Assembly (NCBI GenBank): GCA_016868095.1
Contig: VGHV01000021.1
Coordinates: 1 to 15,398, forward strand
Length of the DNA: 15,398 nt
Origin: Betaproteobacteria bacterium
Lineage (GTDB): Bacteria > Pseudomonadota > Gammaproteobacteria > Burkholderiales > Burkholderiaceae_E
Direction: 5' to 3'
Shown: piece after piece, positions 6,936 to 14,457 of the stretch
Layout of the letters: every line of letters starts with the position of its first letter
Numbering within the stretch: the first letter of the stretch is position 1
Program-made: the position numbers and the translations under genes
The notes under the pieces: generated by a model
Databases searched by the model: none
What the model was told of the DNA's origin: nothing
The model's input: the letters and a program-made list of their open reading frames with translations, nothing else

Positions 6936-8246
6936 TCATAACGGCTTAAGTACATAACGGCCATTGGGCTCACGACGGATATGCCCTTCGAGCTCCCAGC
7001 GCAGGCTTTGGACAAGCGCTTGCTCATAGCTGCTTTGCATGAGCGCAGCCAGTTGATGCACATCGAAGGCGTCTTGGCCCATGCGTTGCGAAAGTTCAGC
7101 GATCCAAGGCAGGCACTCGGATCGAGCGGCCGGCGCAGGGATCGCTTCAGCGGGCAAAGCGCGACGGAGGGCTCGAACAAGCCATGGCAATTCGCTGTAT
7201 ATATCTTCGATGCGTTCCGTGAGGCATGCCCCTTGGCGAATCAGTACATGGCAGCCTTTGCTGCGCGGATCATCGATCGATCCGGGCACTGCAAACACCG
7301 TTTTCCCTTGCTCGATGGCTGACTGCGCGGTGCTGAGTGCGCCGCTTTGCTGACGTGCCTGGACGACCAAGACGGCAACAGCGAGAGCGGCAATGAAGCG
7401 GTTGCGCTGAAGGAAGCGAAATTTTTCGATGTTTTGGCCTGGCAGCAGATGGCTGATGACAGCGTCTTGTTGTGCGATCTGTTGGCGCAGTTCCAGGTGC
7501 TGACGCGGATAATTGCGATCGATACCTGTGCCCATGACTGCCACCGTGACCCCCTTGGCTTGCAGCGCGCCAAGATGGGCGGCCGCGTCAATGCCCTCGG
7601 CCATGCCGCTAATGATGCTTAGCCCATTGCTCGCTAATTGGGCGGCAAAGTCTCTGGCTAGTTCCGCGGCCCGGTCACTGCATGCCCGTCCCCCCACGAT
7701 CGCCAGACCGTGGGCCTGCAAATGTTCGGGGTTGCCCTCTACAAACAAGGCACGGCATGCGCGTACCGCTAAGCGGGTTTGACCATGATCCGCATGCGCC
7801 TCGGCGTCGCTCGGATCTTCTGAGATTTGGCGCGAAGCTGTCTCGTTAAGACTAAGCAAAGCTTCGGGGTATCGCTCATCGTGCAAACTCCACAAAACAT
7901 GGTGGTTGTTGTTTTCGAGCCAACGATAAAGTTTCGGTGCAATAGGCCACCGCTTGGGATGTATCGCTTCGATTTGCCTAAGCACTGCCGTTAAGTCTTT
8001 CGGTTTTCCCCGAAGAGGCTGCCGAGTATGGCACCAGCGTGCAAGTGCACCTTGAGCCGCATGGCCGTCTTGCCAAAAATCTGAAGCACTTGGAAAGTGC
8101 TGCAAAACCCACCCCAAAGCCCAGGGGCCCAAACGCTCCGATTGGAGCAAACTGAGTCTGGCGATTTGTTCTTCGGCCCTTAGGCCGATCGCCGATGAGG
8201 CATCACGAAGTGATTGTGTGGGTGGATGCGATCGATGAAAGCTCAT
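6936..8246 (-). CDS. dprA: DNA processing protein DprA (Smf), RecA loader in natural transformation
   Basis: DprA binds incoming single-stranded DNA in the cytoplasm and loads RecA on it. The 436-residue protein has an N-terminal SAM-like helical region (about 1-120). The Rossmann core follows, with LAIVGGRACSDRAAE (usual form GSR, here GGR), SGMAEGIDAAAHLGAL, VMGTGIDRNYPR, the RNRFIAALA loop and VFAVPGSIDDPRSKGCHVLIRQGA. A C-terminal winged-helix (DML1-like) domain runs FDVHQLAALM to GRYVLK. Between the YPEALLSL segment and ALFVEGNPEHL there are about 27-30 extra residues rich in Asp, Glu, Ala and His that typical DprA proteins lack. The ATG 8246 start has an AAGGCAGG stretch upstream that may serve as Shine-Dalgarno. 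It is divergent from def (126 bp between starts) and upstream of topB on the same strand. A competent lifestyle is possible, but dprA is also kept in bacteria not known to be competent. Confidence 0.95.
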   Translation of the reverse strand: MSFHRSHPPTQSLRDASSAIGLRAEEQIARLSLLQSERLGPWALGWVLQHFPSASDFWQDGHAAQGALARWCHTRQPLRGKPKDLTAVLRQIEAIHPKRWPIAPKLYRWLENNNHHVLWSLHDERYPEALLSLNETASRQISEDPSDAEAHADHGQTRLAVRACRALFVEGNPEHLQAHGLAIVGGRACSDRAAELARDFAAQLASNGLSIISGMAEGIDAAAHLGALQAKGVTVAVMGTGIDRNYPRQHLELRQQIAQQDAVISHLLPGQNIEKFRFLQRNRFIAALAVAVLVVQARQQSGALSTAQSAIEQGKTVFAVPGSIDDPRSKGCHVLIRQGACLTERIEDIYSELPWLVRALRRALPAEAIPAPAARSECLPWIAELSQRMGQDAFDVHQLAALMQSSYEQALVQSLRWELEGHIRREPNGRYVLKPL

Positions 8247-8360
8247 GATTTGCCTGCCTTGTGTGCTGCCCCGGCTCAGGGACTTAGCAAGCGGTAGGGA
8301 TCTTGCGACTTAGCCTTGCAGATGAAACCACCACAGTGGCTTTGATGGGCGATGCCGCAC

Positions 8361-8375
8361 TACAATCAAGCTATG
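8361..8375 (+). promoter_or_regulatory. -10-like TACAAT six bases before the def ATG (possible leaderless start)
   Basis: TACAAT at 8361-8366 matches the -10 consensus at five of six bases. With the usual 6-7 base distance, transcription would begin at or next to the A of ATG 8373, giving a leaderless def mRNA. There is no Shine-Dalgarno before this ATG, which fits. The -35 is poor: TGGCTT 18 bp upstream, or TTGATG at only 13 bp spacing. Confidence 0.4.
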
Positions 8376-8915
8376 GCAAAACTAGCTATTCTTCGTTATC
8401 CCGATCCACGGCTGCACCGCAGGGCAAAGCCGGTCGCACAGGTCGATGAGCGCATCAGGCAATTGGTCGCCGATATGGCGCAAACCATGTATGAAGCGCC
8501 CGGCATTGGTTTGGCCGCAACCCAGGTCGATGTCCACGAGCAGGTGATCGTTGTGGATATTAGCGACAGCAGAGATCAGTTGATGGTTTTTATCAATCCT
8601 GTGCTGATGAGCCAATCGGAGACCTTGAGTGACTACGAGGAAGGCTGCCTTTCTGTTCCTGGCATTTACGATGATGTACGCCGACCTGCTGTGATAGAGG
8701 TGAGTGCTTTGAATCTTGCAGGTGAAAGCTTTTCGTTGCGCGCCGAGGGCTTGTTAGCGGTTTGCATCCAGCATGAAATGGATCATTTGCAGGGCAAAGT
8801 CTTTGTCCAGCACCTGTCTCGTCTTAAGCAAAGCCGGATTCGAGCCAGGATGCTCAAACAGGAAAAAGAACGCGATCAAGATCACAGCGGCGAGCAAACT
8901 TCGCTCGCGCTCTGA
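8373..8915 (+). CDS. def: Peptide deformylase
   Basis: Metal-dependent enzyme that removes the N-formyl group from new polypeptides as they leave the ribosome. The 180-residue protein carries all three family motifs: [17 protein letters not shown] with metal ligand C92, and QHEMDHLQG with H134, catalytic E135 and H138. The spacing agrees closely with E. coli Def (C90, H132, E133, H136). ATG 8373 gives the family N-terminus [15 protein letters not shown]; the in-frame upstream codons back to 8352 add residues not found in the family. The short tail after the third motif ([16 protein letters not shown]) is the basic C-terminal helix that docks on the ribosome in the family. It begins the plus-strand gene run; fmt follows after 15 bp, so the pair is very probably one operon. 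The gene is divergent from dprA. Confidence 0.98.
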   Translation: MAKLAILRYPDPRLHRRAKPVAQVDERIRQLVADMAQTMYEAPGIGLAATQVDVHEQVIVVDISDSRDQLMVFINPVLMSQSETLSDYEEGCLSVPGIYDDVRRPAVIEVSALNLAGESFSLRAEGLLAVCIQHEMDHLQGKVFVQHLSRLKQSRIRARMLKQEKERDQDHSGEQTSLAL

Positions 8916-8930
8916 GTCTCTAAGCCTCCG

Positions 8931-9956
8931 ATGCGTCTTGTTTTCGCGGGAACGCCAGAATTCGCCGTCCCTACACTTAGGGCCTTGCATGCAAGCCAGC
9001 ACGACATTGTCGCGGTCTATACCCAGCCTGACCGTCCTTCGGGTCGCGGTCAGAGGTTGCGTCCCTCAGCGGTTAAGCAGGCTGCATTCGATCTTCATTT
9101 AAGGCTAATCCAGGTCGAAGATTTCAAGTCTGAGGAGGCGGTGCAAGCGCTTGGAGCGCTTGGAGCAGACGCCATGGTCGTGGTTGCCTATGGCTTATTG
9201 CTATCGCAACGGGTGCTCGATCTTTTTCCGGCTGCCTGCTGGAACCTTCATGCGTCGCTGCTGCCGCGCTGGCGTGGCGCTGCGCCGATTGCCAGGGCGA
9301 TCGAAGCGGGTGATCAAGCGACCGGGGTCGCTGTGATGAAAATGGAAAAAGGTCTTGATACCGGCCCTGTTTTGATGCAGGCAAAGCTTCCCATCACGGC
9401 GCTCGATACCGCACAGCACTTGCAAAGCCGACTGGCCGAGCTTGGGGCGGCTTTGATGGTGAAGGGTATCGATCAGATTGAAAAACTTTGGCCAGAGCCC
9501 GACAGCCTTGAGCGAGCGCTTCAAGCGCAATCAGGCCATGGGGCATGCTATGCAAGCAAGTTGACCAAGGCTGAAGCACAACTCGATTTTAGTCAGCATG
9601 CGGCAGTGCTTGAGCGAAGAATGCGAGCCTTCGACCCTGTACCAGGTTGCTACAGCTGGTTTCATGCAGGTGATAAACCACCGCAACTGCTCAAGTGCTG
9701 GCGTGGGCGGGTTGTTGAAGCTCAACACCGGCAAGCAAGCCTGCAGCAGCTGTGCTCAAGTGCAACACACAGGCAACACCCGCCTGTGGGTAGGGTGATC
9801 GGCTTTGGCAGCGAAGGCCCGCTGATTGTTTGTGGTGGCGAATTTCTCGAGTTACTCGAGGTGCAGCCGGCAGGCGGATTAAGACTGCCGGCCGCGCGTT
9901 GGGCCCAACAGTCTGGACTAACGATCGGAGATTTTTTTGGCTCGGCAAGTCACTAA
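8931..9956 (+). CDS. fmt: Methionyl-tRNA formyltransferase
   Basis: Transfers a formyl group from 10-formyltetrahydrofolate to initiator Met-tRNA in the cytoplasm. The 341-residue protein starts MRLVFAGTPEFAVPTL. The active site is complete: N105 and H107 in CWNLHASLLPRWRGAAPI, and D143 in KGLDTGPVLM, one residue off the E. coli numbering (N106, H108, D144). The C-terminal tRNA-binding barrel starts at about residue 205 (YASKLTKAEAQLDF). Total length is about 20-25 residues above the usual 310-320. The excess seems to sit near residues 263-285 in a Gln/His/Ser-rich stretch, whose DNA contains a 7-bp hairpin (CACAGGC 9768-9774 with GCCTGTG 9782-9788). ATG 8931 has no evident Shine-Dalgarno and lies 15 bp after the def stop, which suggests coupling to def. 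The last 20 bp overlap the start of rsmB. Confidence 0.98.
   Translation: MRLVFAGTPEFAVPTLRALHASQHDIVAVYTQPDRPSGRGQRLRPSAVKQAAFDLHLRLIQVEDFKSEEAVQALGALGADAMVVVAYGLLLSQRVLDLFPAACWNLHASLLPRWRGAAPIARAIEAGDQATGVAVMKMEKGLDTGPVLMQAKLPITALDTAQHLQSRLAELGAALMVKGIDQIEKLWPEPDSLERALQAQSGHGACYASKLTKAEAQLDFSQHAAVLERRMRAFDPVPGCYSWFHAGDKPPQLLKCWRGRVVEAQHRQASLQQLCSSATHRQHPPVGRVIGFGSEGPLIVCGGEFLELLEVQPAGGLRLPAARWAQQSGLTIGDFFGSASH
9927..9939 (+). promoter_or_regulatory. Ribosome binding site that supports the TTG start of rsmB
   Basis: GGAG at 9927-9930 is six bases before TTG 9937. No ATG lies in frame until about residue 68, which would remove much of the NusB-like domain. So the TTG start is preferred even though it overlaps fmt by 20 bp. 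Confidence 0.65.
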
Positions 9957-11379
9957 ACGCTGGGCGCTCAGTTGGGAGCTGCAGGCGGCGTCACTCGCCT
10001 TACATGCAAGTCTCAGCCCCCAGGCGCAGGCATCAGCTGGCCTACCCGAACAATTGCATAGGGCTCGGGCCCAGGTCATGCAAGGGCTCGGGCCTCAGGA
10101 TGCAGACTCCTCAAGGGTTTTGCGGGAAATGGCCGCTGGTGCGCTAAGGCGCTGGGGTTTGCTGCATCGACTCCAAGCCCTCATGAGTCAGCGCGAGACC
10201 GCACCTGAAGCACTAAGCTTGGGTGATTGTTTGCTGCGTGTGAGCTTGTCGTGGATGATCGAGCAGCCTCAGAAAACCGCAGTCGTGGTTGATCAGGCCG
10301 TTGAATGCGCAAAGCGGATCACCCCTAAGACGAGCCCTTATACCAATGCCCTCTTGCGACGCTTTGCTCGTGAGCGGGAGGCTTTGATCGAACAAGCACA
10401 AGCTTTTGATGAAGCGATTTGGAATGTGCCTGCATGGTGGCTTGAATCGCTAAGGCTTGCCTATCCAGCGCGTTGGGCCGAGGTGCTTAAGGCAGCAGCG
10501 ATGCCTTCAACCCTAAGCCTTAGGGTTAATCGCCGTAAGACAACGGCCAGGGCTTTGGCTGCCCGTTTCGCCGACCAGGGCTATAAGGCTCAAGCCTTTG
10601 GTCTGGGCTCAGGCGCCCAAGTCGGCGATGTGAGTGGCTCGATTGGCGAGGACAAAGCCCTAAAAGCCCTCAAAGCCCTCAAAGCCCAAGCTATGCATGT
10701 GTCCGATGCGCTTTACCTTCCGCCATCGACCGATCCCAAAGGACTGCCAGGCTTTACGGAAGGCTTATTTAGCGTTCAAGACCTGGGCGCTCAACAAGCC
10801 GCTTGGCTGCTGGATCTCGAGCCGGGTATGCGTGTGCTTGATGCTTGCGCTGCGCCCGGTGGTAAGACCGGCCACATCCTCGAGCTCGTTGACTGCGACC
10901 TGCAGGCCTGGGATCTTTCAGCAAAGCGTCTCGAGCGCCTTGCTGAAAATCTCAAGCGACTGGATTTGCATGCACAGCTTGCCTGTGTGGACCTTTTGGG
11001 GTCCGGCAGTTTGCCGGCAGCAGCGGGCAGTTTTGATCGCATGCTTCTGGATGCGCCTTGCTCGGCCTCCGGGATTATTGGACGGCACCCCGAGATTCGC
11101 TGGCGTCGAGTCGCTGCTGAATTGGCAGACCATCAAGCGCAGCAAATTGCCATGCTTCGCAGGCTTTGGCCTTTGCTCAAAACAAGCGGTTGTTTGCTTT
11201 TTGTGACTTGCTCGGTTTTTCCTGAGGAAGGCGTGCAGCCGGTCGAAGCATTTCTTGCCCAGCAGCCCGACGCAGAGCTCGAGCCCTTGGATGGCTATTC
11301 GCCTTTGTTGCCCTCAAGCCACACATCGCTTAAGCACGATGGGTTTTATTACGCGCGCATCCGCAAACGAGGTCTATAA
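9937..11379 (+). CDS. rsmB: 16S rRNA (cytosine-967 C5)-methyltransferase
   Basis: SAM-dependent enzyme that methylates C967 of 16S rRNA (E. coli numbering). The 480-residue protein has an N-terminal NusB-like RNA-binding domain (about 10-160, with the TPKTSPYTNALLRRFARE segment). After a linker, the Rossmann methyltransferase domain begins with PGFTEGLFSVQD and the SAM loop LDACAAPGGKTGH. Motif IV DAPCSASGIIGRHPEIRW has C375, and motif VI FVTCSVFPEEG has nucleophile C425. The two cysteines match the pair used by E. coli RsmB (C325 and C389). The start is TTG 9937, supported by GGAG six bases upstream and a 20-bp overlap with fmt that suggests translational coupling. Residues 240-251 (KALKALKALKAQ) come from a tandem 9-bp repeat between the two domains. 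In other Burkholderiales I recall htpX between fmt and rsmB; it is absent here. Confidence 0.97.
   Translation: MARQVTKRWALSWELQAASLALHASLSPQAQASAGLPEQLHRARAQVMQGLGPQDADSSRVLREMAAGALRRWGLLHRLQALMSQRETAPEALSLGDCLLRVSLSWMIEQPQKTAVVVDQAVECAKRITPKTSPYTNALLRRFAREREALIEQAQAFDEAIWNVPAWWLESLRLAYPARWAEVLKAAAMPSTLSLRVNRRKTTARALAARFADQGYKAQAFGLGSGAQVGDVSGSIGEDKALKALKALKAQAMHVSDALYLPPSTDPKGLPGFTEGLFSVQDLGAQQAAWLLDLEPGMRVLDACAAPGGKTGHILELVDCDLQAWDLSAKRLERLAENLKRLDLHAQLACVDLLGSGSLPAAAGSFDRMLLDAPCSASGIIGRHPEIRWRRVAAELADHQAQQIAMLRRLWPLLKTSGCLLFVTCSVFPEEGVQPVEAFLAQQPDAELEPLDGYSPLLPSSHTSLKHDGFYYARIRKRGL
10509..10527. repeat. Perfect 9-bp-arm palindrome inside rsmB
   Basis: AACCCTAAG (10509-10517) and its exact reverse complement CTTAGGGTT (10519-10527) are separated by one base. 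The stretch is read as coding sequence in the domain linker region of rsmB. No function is evident. Confidence 0.6.
10654..10689. repeat. Tandem 9-bp repeat in rsmB (about four copies)
   Basis: AAAGCCCTA, AAAGCCCTC, AAAGCCCTC and AAAGCCCAA stand head to tail at 10654, 10663, 10672 and 10681. The unit keeps frame and encodes K-A-L repeated. Copy number can change by slippage without breaking the gene. It lies between the NusB-like and methyltransferase domains. Confidence 0.9.
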
Positions 11380-11429
11380 GGCTTCCACGCTTGGATCAGG
11401 GCTAGTGCTTGAGCGTTGATAATGCTGCG

Positions 11430-12224
11430 ATGAACGCTTTCAGAAGGCTTGTCCAAACCCTGCTCGTTTTGACGCTTGCTTTGATTGTGGCTGGCATCGA
11501 AACCCAAGCCCTGGCAGCAAGCCAGGATCCGCTGCCCAGCCAAGAGCCCATCACGACCCTGAGTACGCCCGCCCAAGACGCTACATCCCTCGAGCAAGGC
11601 ATCGAGGTCTTGCAAGCTTCATTGCGACAAGTGGCCTCGCGCGACGATTATTGGTTGAGTGCCGATTTAAGCGTTCAGCTCAATCCCACCTTGACCGACG
11701 CTGTAAACCGCGCGGTACCCTTGTATTTTGTGCTCGAGGCCGAGCTTTTGAGGCCGCGTTGGTATTGGGCCGATGAGCGCTTGTTGAGCAAGGCAAGGAT
11801 TTACAGGCTTCACTACCACGCGATCACCCGACAGTACAGGCTGCAAAGCCTAAGTACTTCGCAAAACACGGGCACAACAAGCGTGAGTGTTACGAATCCC
11901 GCAAGCTGGCTCGCAGCGCTAGGCATCGGAGCGGGCGCAGCACCCACCAACGCACAATCAGCGCAGGCTGCAGGGCTTTACCAATCATTTTCGAGCTTGC
12001 AAGAAGCCTTGCAAGCCATGGGGAGGGTAAGAGCCTGGCCCTTCATTGAGCAGATGCGTTTGCAGGCAGGACAGGGCTATGAACTAAGGCTAAGGATGCG
12101 GCTTGATGCCAGCCAATTGCCACGGCCCTTGCAAATACCCGGTATTAGTCAGCGCGATTGGTCGATTGAGGGCACATGGAAACGCTTTCCCTTCGAGATC
12201 GGGACGAAGAAAAACGCTCCCTGA
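11430..12224 (+). CDS. Secreted DUF4390 family protein
   Basis: A 264-residue protein with a clear signal peptide: MNAFRR, a leucine/valine-rich core, and a likely signal peptidase I cut after ETQALA at about residue 29. The mature protein is then periplasmic. The DUF4390 signature follows: VNRAVPLYFVLEAELLRPRWYWADERL (about residues 91-117), YRLHYHAITRQYRLQSL, FSSLQEALQAMGRVRAWP, and near the end RLDASQLPRPLQIP then W-x(5)-W. About 42 residues rich in Ser, Thr, Ala and Asn (141-183) interrupt the conserved part and are unusual. ATG 11430 is chosen because the signal peptide starts there; the frame extends back to TTG 11409. It lies 50 bp after rsmB and overlaps the kinase gene by 49 bp. The function is unknown. 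Its fixed place before ntrY-like kinases in betaproteobacteria suggests a link to that sensor. Confidence 0.9.
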   Translation: MNAFRRLVQTLLVLTLALIVAGIETQALAASQDPLPSQEPITTLSTPAQDATSLEQGIEVLQASLRQVASRDDYWLSADLSVQLNPTLTDAVNRAVPLYFVLEAELLRPRWYWADERLLSKARIYRLHYHAITRQYRLQSLSTSQNTGTTSVSVTNPASWLAALGIGAGAAPTNAQSAQAAGLYQSFSSLQEALQAMGRVRAWPFIEQMRLQAGQGYELRLRMRLDASQLPRPLQIPGISQRDWSIEGTWKRFPFEIGTKKNAP

Positions 12225-14389
12225 CCCGCGTTTTGCGGGCGGTTTTGGTGCTCGCGATCGGGCTCGCGGGTGTGTTGCTGCTTGCGCTTTCGGCCGCGAC
12301 TCGCAATACACAGTTTTTCACTGACTACTACCCGGTGCTGCTGTGGAGTGCGATAGCGCTAGGTCTGATCTTATTGATCCTGCTCGGCGAACTCATGCGC
12401 CGCCTCATCAATCGACTCAGACGGGGTTTATTTGGGTCGCGCTTGATGGCGCGCATGGCAGTGATTTTTGTCCTATTAGCTGTTGCACCTGCAGCGTTGA
12501 TGTTTTATGTATCGGTGCAATTCATTGAGCGATCTGTCGAGTCTTGGTTTGATGTTCCCGTTGAACGTGCACTTGACTCGGGGCTTAGTTTGGCGCGCGT
12601 GAGTTTGGATTCAAGGCTTCAACGACTCTTACAAGACGCAAAACAATCGTCTCAGCAGCTTGATCCGAATGCAGCCTTGAGCCTGCCAGCGCAGCTTGAG
12701 CGTCTGCGCGTGCGTCTTGGCGCCTCGGAGCTTCAATTGTTGAACGCCTCAGGAAAACTCCTCGCATCAGCAAGCGAGACCATGGTCAATTTGGTGCCTG
12801 CGACCACCTCGGCAGCGCTGCTAAGGCAGGCGAAATCGCAGGGGCAATGGAGTGCGATTGAAGGCTCTGATGGCGGCTATCGACTCAGAGTGCTTGTGCC
12901 GTGGGAGCTTGCGCTTGCAGGGCTTGAGCCAGGCTGGCTTTCAGCGATTGCCCCGGTACCGGCGAGCCTGGCCGAATTGGCCGAAGTTGCCCAACAAGGC
13001 TGGCGTGATTATCAAGAGCTTTCCCTATCGAGGACGACGCTTAAACGCTTGTTTCGCATCACCTTAGTCATGGTCTTTTTGTTAACGACCTTCGCAGCGG
13101 TTGCCGCGGCCTTTTTACTGGCTGGCTGGCTTGTCGGCCCTTTGGCAGAGTTAGCCAATGCCACAAGAGTGCTGGCAAGCGGCCAATTTATCGAAGTAAA
13201 GGACTATGCGGCGCGAGACGAACTCGGCGTATTGATGCAATCGTTTAATCGAATGTCGCGAGGTCTACACGATGCGCAACAAACCATCGGGCAAAACCAG
13301 CTCGCGCTACAAGCGGTCAACTTGCGCCTACAAAGCGTACTTTCGCATATTGACGCTGCGGTTTTAGTTTTTGATGCAGCAATGCGACTTGAGTCGGCCA
13401 ATGCGCAGGCTGAAAAGATTTGGAGCCATACGCTATCGACGTGTAAGGGCTGGCCATTGCTGCAATTGCCCGGCCAACCAGCGCTTGGCCAGGCCATCCA
13501 TCAGGCCTTTGCCGATCAACCCCAAGACGAATCATTGAGCTGGCAAAGGCAATGGACGCTTGCTGATGGTGCGGTTGTTCTTGCTCGCGGTGCAAAACTG
13601 GGCGGTGAGCGCGCTGGCTATGTGGTCGTGCTTGATGACATTACGCAGGTATTGTCCGGCGAGCGTGCTCTGGCTTGGGCCGAGGTTGCTCAGCGGCTTG
13701 CCCATGAGATTAAAAACCCGCTCACGCCGATTCAACTTTCGGCCGAAAGGCTGCAGCGAAAACTAAGGCCCGAGCTCACTGGCGCTCAGGCCGAACTGGT
13801 CGAGAAAACAGCCCAAACCATTGTGAGCCAGGTTGATGCGCTTAAGTCCCTGGTTGATCAGCTTCGCGATTACTCAAGACTCGCGTCCACCCAAATGGAG
13901 CCACTGGATGTGAATGACCTAATCGCCGAGGTTGCCTCGCTTTACGGTCGCGAGATACAGCTTGATCTTGATGTTCAGGCTGGCCATGTCCGAGCTGATC
14001 GGGTGCAAATGCGCCAGGTGCTGCATAACCTCACAAAAAATGCGCTCGAGGCACAACATGAGCAACAATTGTCCTCCGCGCAACCGATCAAGCCGATTGT
14101 TATTTCCACGAAAACCCTTAAGCTTTCCGATGGGCGCAACGGCTTACGCCTTCGTGTACGTGACCATGGCGCTGGTTTTTCTGAGGCCATGCTTTCGCGT
14201 GTTTTCGAACCTTATGTCACGACCAAGCGCACAGGCAGTGGACTTGGCCTGGCGATTGTGCGCAAAATCGTTGAAGAACACGGGGCGCAAGTGGAAGTAA
14301 GTAACTGGATGTCGGATAGTTCAAGTATCGGGGGCGCGCAGGTGAGCCTTGTTTTTCCGATGCACATCAATCCCATGGCGTCGAGTTGA
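12176..14389 (+). CDS. ntrY: NtrY-like membrane sensor histidine kinase
   Basis: A 737-residue kinase with NtrY architecture. Three N-terminal membrane segments lie at about 19-41, 54-76 and 90-114, followed by an extracytoplasmic region to about 290. A fourth segment (about 294-318) leads into a HAMP domain (LVGPLAELANATRVLASGQF and DELGVLMQSFNRM) and a PAS-like domain (about 385-490). The phosphoacceptor is H510 in RLAHEIKNPLTPIQLSAERL. The ATPase domain has the N box NLTKNALEAQ, then DHGAGF, FEPYVTTK and GSGLGLAIV. All catalytic motifs look intact. ATG 12176 has GAGG just upstream (12168-12171, short spacing), and overlaps the DUF4390 gene by 49 bp, pointing to translational coupling. Its response regulator follows after 65 bp. 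In other bacteria NtrYX responds to nitrogen, redox or envelope conditions; the signal here is not known. The symbol is given by architecture and synteny. Confidence 0.92.
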   Translation: METLSLRDRDEEKRSLTRVLRAVLVLAIGLAGVLLLALSAATRNTQFFTDYYPVLLWSAIALGLILLILLGELMRRLINRLRRGLFGSRLMARMAVIFVLLAVAPAALMFYVSVQFIERSVESWFDVPVERALDSGLSLARVSLDSRLQRLLQDAKQSSQQLDPNAALSLPAQLERLRVRLGASELQLLNASGKLLASASETMVNLVPATTSAALLRQAKSQGQWSAIEGSDGGYRLRVLVPWELALAGLEPGWLSAIAPVPASLAELAEVAQQGWRDYQELSLSRTTLKRLFRITLVMVFLLTTFAAVAAAFLLAGWLVGPLAELANATRVLASGQFIEVKDYAARDELGVLMQSFNRMSRGLHDAQQTIGQNQLALQAVNLRLQSVLSHIDAAVLVFDAAMRLESANAQAEKIWSHTLSTCKGWPLLQLPGQPALGQAIHQAFADQPQDESLSWQRQWTLADGAVVLARGAKLGGERAGYVVVLDDITQVLSGERALAWAEVAQRLAHEIKNPLTPIQLSAERLQRKLRPELTGAQAELVEKTAQTIVSQVDALKSLVDQLRDYSRLASTQMEPLDVNDLIAEVASLYGREIQLDLDVQAGHVRADRVQMRQVLHNLTKNALEAQHEQQLSSAQPIKPIVISTKTLKLSDGRNGLRLRVRDHGAGFSEAMLSRVFEPYVTTKRTGSGLGLAIVRKIVEEHGAQVEVSNWMSDSSSIGGAQVSLVFPMHINPMASS

Positions 14390-14446
14390 GTTGAGTGATG
14401 TGCGATCTTGACAAGTCCTGTGTAAGCTAGAGAAGGGCACAAAAAC

Positions 14447-14457
14447 GAGGTTGTATG
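14447..14457 (+). promoter_or_regulatory. Ribosome binding site of the response regulator gene
   Basis: GAGG at 14447-14450 lies four bases before ATG 14455. This fixes the start, which also gives the standard receiver N-terminus MADILVVDDE. Confidence 0.6.

Noticed and set aside
6821-7180. Upstream extension of topB by 120 residues to an ATG at 7180
   Set aside because: It overlaps dprA and has no TopB-like sequence; the family N-terminus MTKTLIIAEKPS begins at 6820.
14408-14433. TTGACA and TAGAGA before the response regulator gene as a promoter
   Set aside because: The spacer is only 14 bases, and at the right spacing there is no -10 match; the kinase and regulator are probably co-transcribed.
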